Source of the DNA: Solimonas sp. K1W22B-7
GTDB taxonomy: Bacteria; Pseudomonadota; Gammaproteobacteria; Nevskiales; Nevskiaceae
Length of the DNA: 64,000 bases
Direction of reading: 5' to 3'
Assembly: GCF_003428335.1 (NCBI RefSeq)
Contig: NZ_CP031704.1
Location: 4,724,071-4,788,070, forward strand
In this document: piece by piece, positions 17,724 to 24,581 of the stretch
How the letters are laid out: every line of letters begins with the position of its first letter
Position numbering within the stretch: the first letter of the stretch is position 1
The notes under the pieces: generated by a model
Database searches by the model: none
Seen by the model: the letters and a program-made list of their open reading frames with translations, nothing else
What the model was told of the DNA's origin: nothing
Translations under genes and position numbers: made by a program

Positions 17724-20700
17724 TCAGGCGGCGTGACCAAGAAGATCGTCGCCGCGCGGTCCTCCAGAGGAGTACCCGCGAGATGCCTGGAACGGATCCC
17801 AATGCGGCCCGTGCTCCGGAAGTGCATTGCGATCCGATATGACAACGCCCTTCTGGAATTCCCGCAGCAAATCCCTGCCGATGATGTGCGAGGCCGTCCC
17901 GACGCCGCCACGCAACGTGAACGCCACTCCAAACAGGTAAGCGGTAGACGCGCCCGCCAGGAACAGGCCGGCGATCTCGGTGGTCACCGGCAGACGGCGG
18001 AACGGACCGATCTGATCCTTGGCATTCTCTGGTCCATAGGGCATGCGGGAGAGCGTGAAGCGTTCGTGAGTCAAAGGGGTTGCTGACTCCTGCCAGGCAA
18101 CGTGACCACGGAGTTCCGGGAGGACCTTCAGCGTTCGTTCGAGCAGCACGCTTTCGAACTCGGCCTTGCGCTCCTGGTAGATCTCGGAGAACTTGTAGTC
18201 GGTCCCTGCCTTGGGATCGCCGCCGCCCCAGAACTCATAGTCCGCGGGGGCTGAGGCGAAAAGCTCGATGGAGCTGTGGTCCGGAGGACCATAGTGGCGC
18301 TCGCCCCAGGTCTTGAGGGTGGGAGAGCTGATCGCCAGCCACCCCTTGGGGTCCCATTGACCCTTGTCCAGTAGATCGTAGGTCGCCTGGATGTCGTAGC
18401 GGTCGTGGAGGATATAGTTGGTTGCTGGCCTGGTCTTCGAGATGTCGATGTCCGCGCCGATGTACATCGAGAAAATCGAGTGAGGCCGACGATAGGCACG
18501 GATTCTCTCGATCGTGCGCTGGCTCAGATGGCTCGGATGGATCAGATTCTGGAACGTGCGGTGGACATCGGCATTGCTGACGACGACATCTGCCGAAATT
18601 CGTTCGCCATCGGAAAGCGTCACTCCTCGGACACGCCCGCTCTCCACGTCGATGGATCGAACCAGGGTCTTCGTGCGGATGACTCCGCCATGCGAGCGGA
18701 TGACCTCGGCCAAGTTGGCCGCAATAACCTGGCCGCCCTGCACGGGGAAATAGGCGCCAGCGCGGAAGTAGTGCTGCAGCAGGAGCGCGACGAGGAGTGC
18801 CGGCGTCCGGGCCGGCGGAGTATTGTGCAGGTGCACCAGCGCCAGCAGGGCCCCTCTGGCTTCCTGGCTAAGTTTGCACCGGTCGAACAGGTGCCCGATC
18901 GGGAATTCGAGGCCGCGCGCAATTGCCAGCGCTTCCAGAGGACGCTTCAGCAGCGGAGCGAGGACGCCAACCGAATGGGGCACATCGTTGATGCGATCTC
19001 CGCCTTCGCCGATGTATCTCAGCTCCTTGATGGCCTTTGTGAGGCCGTCGGCGTCCTTCGGGTAGGCGGCGCGGAGATTGCTGGCCAGCCCTTCCCAGTT
19101 GGTTGGAACGCGGAAGCTGTGGTCTGGGAACATGACCGTGTCCATTCCGCTATCGTCCAGCCGCGACCACTTGATGCGATCCTCTACGCCCAGCCCGCGA
19201 AGTACGGTCGAAATCATTCCGTCCGAGCCGGGCTCGCAGCCACCGACATAGTGCACGCCGCAGTCGAACTCCCATTTTCCCTTGCGACGGAAGGTCTGTG
19301 AGCAGCCGCCCAGGATTTCATGTTGCTCAAGCAAGAGAACGGACTTCCCGACGGCGGATAGGCATGCGGCGGTCGACAATCCGCCCAGGCCAGAGCCGAC
19401 CACGATGGCATCGTAGCGGCGCGATCCGCCCAAACCGCCAGGGATGGGATTGGCTCGCTCGCCGTGTGCCACGCCCAGCAAGGAGTCGATGCTGGTCAGC
19501 TTGACCCGGGGGCGCCCAGTCGTTGTGCCCGCTGCGCGTTCGGCGGCATCAATCGCTTGCCACCCTTGCCGGGTCACCAACTGAGGTTGCCGTCGAGCCA
19601 GCAGGGCGGCTATTTCCCCTCTGTCCGGAAGATCGGGCCGACCGACGATCCCGTGGGCGACGTCGCTCGCAAGTGCACGAACGGCATCGCGAGCGCACTT
19701 GCGATTTGTCCCGACGATGCCGCTCGGACCGCGTTTGGCCCAGCCGGTCACGTAGACGCCGGGCATCGCCTGCCCCTGCGAGAGGACGCGCCCGTCCTGG
19801 TTGGGAACTGTGCCTCGAGCTTCATCGAAGGGAAGACCATCGATCTTCAAGCCTCGATAGCCCACGGCGCGCAGGACAAGGCCAGCCTCGATCGTGGACT
19901 CGGCGGCCGCAGTGCTCTCCGTCGGCGCTCCATTCTGGAGATAGCCCAGTCGAAGGCCTTGAACCCGCGCTTCGCCCAGGATTTCGATGGGCGTGCTGAA
20001 GAACTTGAGATGCAGTTTGCGGGCGTACTGCCGGGCAGGCCGTTGAGCGTACGTGGTCAGGAGCTCGATTTTTCGCAGGGCACTTGCATCTGCGCCCTGT
20101 GCGATCGCGCTTTCCTTGCTCGGTAGATCGGTCGGGTCAACGATGATATCGACATCCGGAAGATCCGCGATCTCTTCAAGTTCGGCCGCGCCGAATGCTG
20201 CGTGAAGCGGACCGCGCCTGCCGACGAGAACGACTTCGCGGACGCTGCTTGCCCGCAACGCCTGCAGGGCGTGATCCGCGATATCCGTGCTGGCGAGGCT
20301 GTCCGGAGCACTCAGGAGTATCCGCGCGACATCCAGTGCGACATTCCCGTTGCCGACCACCACAGCACGTTGCGTGGACAGATCGAAATTGAAGTCTCGA
20401 GCCTCTGGATTGCCGTTGTACCAGGCAACGAAGCTCCTGGCGGAGGCGCTACCGGTCAGGTTTTCGCCTGGGATGCCGATGAGTCGATCACCCGCGGCGC
20501 CATGGGCAAGAATGATTGCGTCGTAGGATCGCGAGAGCTCCGCGACTGAAATGTTCTGGCCTACACAGATATTGCCGAAAAACCGGAAGCGCTCATGGTT
20601 GGCAAGGCGCTCGAAGGTATCAGCGATGCGCTTGCGTTCCGGGTGGTCGGGCGCGACGCCGCTGCGAATCAGCCCCCATGGGGTCGGCTGCCGTTCAAAG

Positions 20701-20849
20701 ACATCCACCTCGACCGGTTGCTGCATCAGGTGAACCATGCGGCCGTCCAGCCAGGTACCGCCCGGGCTGCCCAGAAGGTGCGCCGTCGCATACATCCCGG
20801 CAGGCCCGGAGCCCACGACCGCTACGCGGAGAGCTTTCGGGTCAGACAT
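17724..20849 (-). CDS. Fusion: FprA-type ferredoxin-NADP reductase + RetSat/CrtI-like FAD oxidoreductase
   Basis: A 1041-residue two-enzyme protein. Residues 1-460 match FprA/adrenodoxin reductase: FAD motif VVGSGPAGMYA (11-21), TPWGLIRSGVAPDHP (56-70), NADP motif VVGNGNVALDVAR (164-176), and GWAKRGPSGIVGTNR (369-383). Residues about 479-1041 form a second flavoprotein: DAIVVGSGLGG (480-490), LEQHEILGGCSQTF, and FDCGVHYVGG, as in retinol saturase and carotenoid isomerase relatives, ending in AGASTAYLFGVAFTLRGGVG-type FAD closure. The start ATG lies inside the last codons of the ferredoxin gene (8-nt overlap), so the two are coupled. Electrons could run NADPH to FprA domain to ferredoxin (or the reverse), serving reduction or desaturation of a polyene or steroid-like substrate. 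The substrate is unknown. Confidence 0.88.
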   Translation of the reverse strand: MSDPKALRVAVVGSGPAGMYATAHLLGSPGGTWLDGRMVHLMQQPVEVDVFERQPTPWGLIRSGVAPDHPERKRIADTFERLANHERFRFFGNICVGQNISVAELSRSYDAIILAHGAAGDRLIGIPGENLTGSASARSFVAWYNGNPEARDFNFDLSTQRAVVVGNGNVALDVARILLSAPDSLASTDIADHALQALRASSVREVVLVGRRGPLHAAFGAAELEEIADLPDVDIIVDPTDLPSKESAIAQGADASALRKIELLTTYAQRPARQYARKLHLKFFSTPIEILGEARVQGLRLGYLQNGAPTESTAAAESTIEAGLVLRAVGYRGLKIDGLPFDEARGTVPNQDGRVLSQGQAMPGVYVTGWAKRGPSGIVGTNRKCARDAVRALASDVAHGIVGRPDLPDRGEIAALLARRQPQLVTRQGWQAIDAAERAAGTTTGRPRVKLTSIDSLLGVAHGERANPIPGGLGGSRRYDAIVVGSGLGGLSTAACLSAVGKSVLLLEQHEILGGCSQTFRRKGKWEFDCGVHYVGGCEPGSDGMISTVLRGLGVEDRIKWSRLDDSGMDTVMFPDHSFRVPTNWEGLASNLRAAYPKDADGLTKAIKELRYIGEGGDRINDVPHSVGVLAPLLKRPLEALAIARGLEFPIGHLFDRCKLSQEARGALLALVHLHNTPPARTPALLVALLLQHYFRAGAYFPVQGGQVIAANLAEVIRSHGGVIRTKTLVRSIDVESGRVRGVTLSDGERISADVVVSNADVHRTFQNLIHPSHLSQRTIERIRAYRRPHSIFSMYIGADIDISKTRPATNYILHDRYDIQATYDLLDKGQWDPKGWLAISSPTLKTWGERHYGPPDHSSIELFASAPADYEFWGGGDPKAGTDYKFSEIYQERKAEFESVLLERTLKVLPELRGHVAWQESATPLTHERFTLSRMPYGPENAKDQIGPFRRLPVTTEIAGLFLAGASTAYLFGVAFTLRGGVGTASHIIGRDLLREFQKGVVISDRNALPEHGPHWDPFQASRGYSSGGPRGDDLLGHAA

Positions 20850-21108
20850 GGCGGAGGCCCTCGAAGTACTGCGCGTTCTGGCGGATCGCGTCCTTCCAGC
20901 GTTCCGGGACCCGGCGGGAGTCGAAGATGGCTCCGACCGGGCACGCTTCGACGCAGGCTTCACAATCTATGCAGCGAGTCGGATCGATGTAGAGCTGATC
21001 AGCGCTATCGAACGCTCTGTCATCCGGAGTGGGGCTGATAGCTCCAGCTGGGCACACCTCTACGCAGGAGTAGTCGGCTACACAAGGTGAGGTGATGACG
21101 AATGGCAT
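20842..21108 (-). CDS. 7Fe ferredoxin ([3Fe-4S][4Fe-4S])
   Basis: An 88-residue ferredoxin. The first motif Cys9-x5-Cys15-x3-Cys19-Pro is the 3Fe-4S pattern of Azotobacter FdI-type proteins. The second, CIDCEACVEACP, is a normal 4Fe-4S motif. ATG at 21108 is preceded by AAAGGAGAGCC; ten upstream codons in frame look spurious. Its stop overlaps the start of the FprA fusion, and FprA enzymes commonly use such ferredoxins, so it is almost surely the redox partner of the N-terminal domain. A perfect palindrome lies 45 bp upstream. Confidence 0.92.
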   Translation of the reverse strand: MPFVITSPCVADYSCVEVCPAGAISPTPDDRAFDSADQLYIDPTRCIDCEACVEACPVGAIFDSRRVPERWKDAIRQNAQYFEGLRHV

Positions 21109-21153
21109 AGACGGCTCTCCTTTTTGCCCTGGAGCCAAAAAATGACATAAGGG

Positions 21154-21165
21154 CTGTTATAACAG
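21154..21165. promoter_or_regulatory. 12-bp perfect palindrome in front of the ferredoxin operon
   Basis: CTGTTATAACAG, a perfect inverted repeat, with ATAA and TTAT arms on either side (21147-21150, 21170-21173). It lies 45-57 bp before the ferredoxin ATG, in AT-rich sequence. It looks like a dimeric repressor operator (TetR or GntR type), but no regulator gene for it is next to it. Confidence 0.5.
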
Positions 21166-21186
21166 TGTTTTATCTGGTTTGTACCC

Positions 21187-21219
21187 TGCAACATCTTCGG
21201 GCGGGACCTGACGGGCTGA
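21187..21219 (+). pseudogene. C-terminal tail remnant of an acyl-CoA dehydrogenase gene
   Basis: Eleven codons reading CNIFGRDLTG-stop on the plus strand, nearly the end of the intact gene at 15539-16759 (RNIFGRDVTG-stop). Nothing homologous precedes it. Codons here are GC-richer than in the left copy, so this may be the original host end displaced by the insertion of 16760-21187. Confidence 0.6.
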
Positions 21220-21228
21220 ACCCTGTCT

Positions 21229-21426
21229 TCAAGGCATCCCGATCGACGACCAGAGGATGCGCCGGACCTCACGGGGGGCGGCGTAGCCGGTGGCCGGATG
21301 CGCGGTCTCGCCGTCGTCCAGATCGAGCCGCGATTGCCGCAGCGTTCCAGACGGGAAGCGCTCAGACCACCGCCCCGATCGACCACCGAATTCGCGGTGC
21401 AAGGCCGATTTGCTGTGGTTTTCCAT
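21229..21426 (-). CDS. Small hypothetical protein behind a strong ribosome site
   Basis: A 65-codon frame. CAGGAGGTAAGCC, a near-perfect Shine-Dalgarno, precedes the ATG, and a copy of the shared element (site E) lies 68 bp upstream at the same distance as for other regulon genes. The product (starting MENHSKSALHREFGGRSGRW) is basic and soluble, without membrane segments or motifs I recognise. It could be a real small protein or the 5' stub of a gene cut short by the rearrangement on its downstream side. It follows the SDR gene by about 105 bp. Confidence 0.45.
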   Translation of the reverse strand: MENHSKSALHREFGGRSGRWSERFPSGTLRQSRLDLDDGETAHPATGYAAPREVRRILWSSIGMP

Positions 21427-21466
21427 GGCTTACCTCCTGTAGCGATGCCGCGGGAACCTGGGGTAT

Positions 21467-21511
21467 AGCGTTCCCCATCCGCGGTCGATCGACCCCAACC
21501 CTTAGTTAGTT
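21467..21511 (-). promoter_or_regulatory. Shared site E (half-match) before the small gene
   Basis: Minus strand 21511-21494 reads AACTAAC TAAG GGTTGGG: the right half is perfect, the left degenerate. AACGCT (21472-21467) lies 21 bp away; TATACC lies five bases further. The leader to the ATG at 21426 would be about 33 nt. Confidence 0.35.
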
Positions 21512-21531
21512 AGCAGGAGGCCGTCGTGGCT

Positions 21532-22341
21532 TCAGGCTGGCTGCAGGCCGTAGCGCGCATGGCCCGTCAGTGACTGCCCCCCGTCGCAGACCACAGTCGT
21601 CCCCGTGATGTAGCCGGCAGCACTCGTCGAAAGGAACAAGGCCAAGTCCGCGATCTCGTCAAGGCTGGCGTAGCGTCCCAGCGGAATACGCTCGTATAGG
21701 GCCGCGCGAGACGCCTCGTCAGGAGTCAGGCGGGCCATGCCCTCGGTACCGTCTACCGGCCCCGGGGCGAGCGAGTTCACGCGCACGCCGTCCTTCCCCC
21801 ACTCTAGGGCCAAAACCTGGGTCAGCATCTGAATGCCCGCCTTGGCAGAACACACGTGGGCCTGTCCCTCCGCGGGTAGCAATGCGTGGGTCGCGCTGAT
21901 GGCCAGCAATGAGGCGCCAGGCTTGCGCAGCCTCGGATAGGCAGCGCGGAACACGTGGAACGTCCCGTTGAGATCGATGTCGACCACAGTGCGGAACCCG
22001 TTTGATGACAGGGTGTGCGCCGGAGCGACAAAGTTGCCAGCTGCCCCGGAGACAACGATGTCGATGGGGCCCAGGCTGTCTGCGCACTGGTTGATTGCAG
22101 CCTCCACAGCAGCAAAGTCGCGCACGTCCGCGGCCGCTCCCTCAGCCTTGGCGCCCAATGCGCGCAGCTCCGCCACGGTGTCATCGATTTTCGACTGATC
22201 CCGGCTGACGACGAAAACTGCCGCGCCATGAGCCGCATAACGACGCGCGATGGCGCGATTGATTCCGCGGCTGCCGCCGGCAACGAAGGCTACGCGGCCG
22301 GAAAGTGCCGAGGCGCTGAAGAGTGACGTGGAGGAGTTCAT
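21532..22341 (-). CDS. SDR oxidoreductase (2,4-dienoyl-CoA reductase-like)
   Basis: A 269-residue short-chain dehydrogenase. It has the nucleotide motif GGSRGINRA and the segment VVSGAAGNFVAPAHTLSSNGFRTVVDIDLNGTFHV (in pieces) typical of peroxisomal-type 2,4-dienoyl-CoA reductases. The usual catalytic Tyr-x3-Lys is replaced here by HVCSAKAG, keeping the Lys but not the Tyr, as in that subgroup. It probably reduces an unsaturated acyl-CoA with NADPH. The gene at 44240-45040 is a close homologue. It lies 13 bp after the enoyl-CoA hydratase gene in the FadL operon. The start at 22341 is chosen at the family N-terminus; the ribosome site is weak. Confidence 0.85.
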   Translation of the reverse strand: MNSSTSLFSASALSGRVAFVAGGSRGINRAIARRYAAHGAAVFVVSRDQSKIDDTVAELRALGAKAEGAAADVRDFAAVEAAINQCADSLGPIDIVVSGAAGNFVAPAHTLSSNGFRTVVDIDLNGTFHVFRAAYPRLRKPGASLLAISATHALLPAEGQAHVCSAKAGIQMLTQVLALEWGKDGVRVNSLAPGPVDGTEGMARLTPDEASRAALYERIPLGRYASLDEIADLALFLSTSAAGYITGTTVVCDGGQSLTGHARYGLQPA

Positions 22342-22354
22342 GGGAGGCACCAAT

Positions 22355-23182
22355 TCAGAGACCGTAGGACGGAGCACGCTTCTGCTGCACTGCATCGAGG
22401 GATTCGCGCAGGTCTTCACCCGGCATCATGGCCGCGTTCCAGGCTGCGACGTAGGACAAGCCGTCAGCGACACTCCGGTCTCGGGCCCAGAGCAGGTTTC
22501 GCTTGATGCCTCGCAAGGCCACCGGTGATTTCGACGCAATGGTTGCCGCGAGGCGATTCACCGCCTCGCGCAGGGTATCGGGGGATTCATGAACCTGGGA
22601 TACCAATCCCAGCTTCCGCGCCTCCTGGCCGTCGAAGTGCTGGGCGGTGTAGCTGAGCTCTGCCAGGACCGAGTATCCGAGCACGTGTCTCAGGCGCTGG
22701 ATCGTGCCCACGTCAGGGACGACCCCGAGATCCGCCTCCTTGATGGAGAAGCGCGCATCCACCGTGCAGAGCCGCATGTCGCAGGCGGCAATCAGGTCCA
22801 CTCCGGCGCCGATACAGGCACCCTGAATCTCCGCGATCACCGGGACGCGCAGACCCTCGATGGCGTTGAAGGCAGCCTGCACACGTTCGATGAATGCGAG
22901 CAGCGCCTCTCGCCCCCGCGCCGAGCAAGCATTTCCAGAGGCTAGTTCCAGCAGGTGACGGATCACCGACAGGTCGATCCCCGCGCAGAAATGACGCCCT
23001 TCACCGAACAGGATCGCCACTCGTAGGCCCTGCTGGCCGGACAGCCAAGCGAAGGCCGCAGGGAGTTCCTCCCACATGGCCAGATCGAAAGCATTGGCCT
23101 TGTCCGGACGACATAGCCCGACACGTCCGATGTGGCCATCCATCGTGGCCCGAACCGCGCTACCCCTGTATTCCATGCTCAT
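22355..23182 (-). CDS. Enoyl-CoA hydratase/isomerase family protein
   Basis: A 275-residue crotonase-fold protein. Oxyanion-hole segments are FGEGRHFCAGIDLS and IQGACIGAGVDLIAACDMRL. The later SIKEADLGVVPDVGTIQRLRH carries Glu and Asp near the positions used by dienoyl-CoA isomerases (KEADLGxxxDxG), so delta3,5-delta2,4-dienoyl-CoA isomerase activity is more likely than plain hydration. This fits the dienoyl-CoA reductase-like SDR next door: together they would handle unsaturated acyl chains. Two adjacent ATGs (23182 and 23176) are possible; GAGG is better spaced for the second. It starts 5 bp after the FadL stop. Confidence 0.88.
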   Translation of the reverse strand: MSMEYRGSAVRATMDGHIGRVGLCRPDKANAFDLAMWEELPAAFAWLSGQQGLRVAILFGEGRHFCAGIDLSVIRHLLELASGNACSARGREALLAFIERVQAAFNAIEGLRVPVIAEIQGACIGAGVDLIAACDMRLCTVDARFSIKEADLGVVPDVGTIQRLRHVLGYSVLAELSYTAQHFDGQEARKLGLVSQVHESPDTLREAVNRLAATIASKSPVALRGIKRNLLWARDRSVADGLSYVAAWNAAMMPGEDLRESLDAVQQKRAPSYGL

Positions 23183-23186
23183 GTCC

Positions 23187-24434
23187 TCAGAAGCGCTTGC
23201 CCAGCGACAGGCCGGTGATGATCTGCTGCACGTGGATATCGGCCTCGCCGCCGCCGAATGCCGCGGGAATTGAGCCACTGCCGGCAACACGGCTCCGCGG
23301 CACGAACGCCGAAACGCCGGTGATTTCCCAGCCACCCGCCAGGGACTGAGTCGTACCGAGCGTGTAGTGCTCCTTCATCACCAAGGGAGCGGCCATGCCG
23401 AAGAAAGTTTCAGAGGGCGGCATGATCTCGCTGGACCGGCTGTATCCGGCGCGCAGCCGCAGGCCCGGACGCACATCCCAGGCGAACCCGAACTTGTAGA
23501 TATCCTGATCTCGCCAACCGAAGCCAGGACCGCCATCCGATCCCAGGAGACGGCCCTGGGCAAGCCGCGAGGCAGGGTTGCCCGTAGCGTCCTGACCACT
23601 GAATTCCACACGGCTGAAGTCGACACTGAAGGACAGCACAGGGGTTGCCTGGTAGCGGAGTCCCAGGCCCAGGATCGCCGGCAGGTCTAGTTGGCCACCG
23701 TTCGGCAGTAACCCGCGGTAGCGACGGAACTTGCCCAGCCGCGTCGGCGAACGCCATGCGATCCCGGAGTCCAGTTGCTCGCTCAGGCGGCCTTGCCAGC
23801 CGATCTGCAGGCTGTAGCCGAATTCCGAATCCGATCCCTGGTCGGAGACCTGGGCGGGCGATTGGGAAACCGGCGCCAGGAAGCCCAGACCCTTCGCATT
23901 GATTTCCTGATACGCAAGATTCAGCCCTACGCCGACGTTCTGGCCGGGGACGACGGCATAGGCCATCGAGGTGGAGACCACCGACTGCATGAGCTTGATG
24001 CCCGCTCGGTCGCTCCCGCCAAACCGGGCGTAGGGGCTGCGCTTGTAGTCGGTACCGAACCCCGCACCGAACACGGTGACGCCGATGGCGGCGCGATCGC
24101 CCAGCGGAGTGGACCAGCCACCCTGGGGAATGAAGAAGTGCGCCTGCCCGTCCGACCGGTAAGCATCATTGGCACCGAATGCATTGCCGCCAATGGCACT
24201 GCCTGCTTCCACGTAGAGCCAGTCCAGGCCCAGGTCGAAGCGACGCCCCAGAGACAAGACCGCTGCCGAGTTGGCCGCCATCGCGGGGGTGTCCTCGGCG
24301 CGGGCCACGGCCACGCCACCCGCCCCCTCGGATTTCAATCCGTAGCCGTGGGCAAACACCCCGTATCCGGCACTGACCGGCCCCGCATGCGCCAGCAGGA
24401 GCGCCAAGGCTCCCACGCCAGATCGCTTGAGCAC
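23187..24434 (-). CDS. FadL/OmpP1/TodX-type outer-membrane channel
   Basis: A 415-residue outer-membrane protein with a signal peptide (VLKRSGVGALALLLAHAGPVSA) and a GYGVFAHGYGLKSEGAGGVAVARAEDT segment, a form of the FadL N-terminal hatch (G-x-k-x-x-G-x-g-G-a). Later AFxxNPA-like and beta-strand segments end in GLSLGKRF, with terminal Phe. FadL proteins let long-chain fatty acids or hydrocarbons diffuse into the outer membrane. The start is GTG at 24434 behind GGAGGAGAT; the frame is open much further upstream (to 25511), but that part overlaps the aldehyde dehydrogenase gene and is not protein-like. First gene of an operon with a dienoyl-CoA isomerase-like protein and an SDR. Confidence 0.88.
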   Translation of the reverse strand: MLKRSGVGALALLLAHAGPVSAGYGVFAHGYGLKSEGAGGVAVARAEDTPAMAANSAAVLSLGRRFDLGLDWLYVEAGSAIGGNAFGANDAYRSDGQAHFFIPQGGWSTPLGDRAAIGVTVFGAGFGTDYKRSPYARFGGSDRAGIKLMQSVVSTSMAYAVVPGQNVGVGLNLAYQEINAKGLGFLAPVSQSPAQVSDQGSDSEFGYSLQIGWQGRLSEQLDSGIAWRSPTRLGKFRRYRGLLPNGGQLDLPAILGLGLRYQATPVLSFSVDFSRVEFSGQDATGNPASRLAQGRLLGSDGGPGFGWRDQDIYKFGFAWDVRPGLRLRAGYSRSSEIMPPSETFFGMAAPLVMKEHYTLGTTQSLAGGWEITGVSAFVPRSRVAGSGSIPAAFGGGEADIHVQQIITGLSLGKRF

Positions 24435-24475
24435 ATCTCCTCCGGCCGCACGCGGCTCTGCATGTTCTGAGGCCA

Positions 24476-24547
24476 AGCCTAGGCGGCCATCGCCGCATTC
24501 CCCCTGACCGAAAGTTTGGGAAACGGACGGCCTGGGCGGGGAAAGGT
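24476..24547. promoter_or_regulatory. Divergent promoter region with shared site C (24503-24520)
   Basis: Minus strand reads CCCAAAC TTTC GGTCAGG. On the minus side TAGGCT (24481-24476) lies 21 bp away, giving a 35-nt leader to the FadL gene. On the plus side AAAGGT (24542-24547) lies 21 bp away, giving a 28-nt leader to the aldehyde dehydrogenase gene. One site may thus drive both operons. Confidence 0.5.
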
Positions 24548-24581
24548 AGGACCCCGTGCTGTACCCGAGAGGAGAAAGAAC

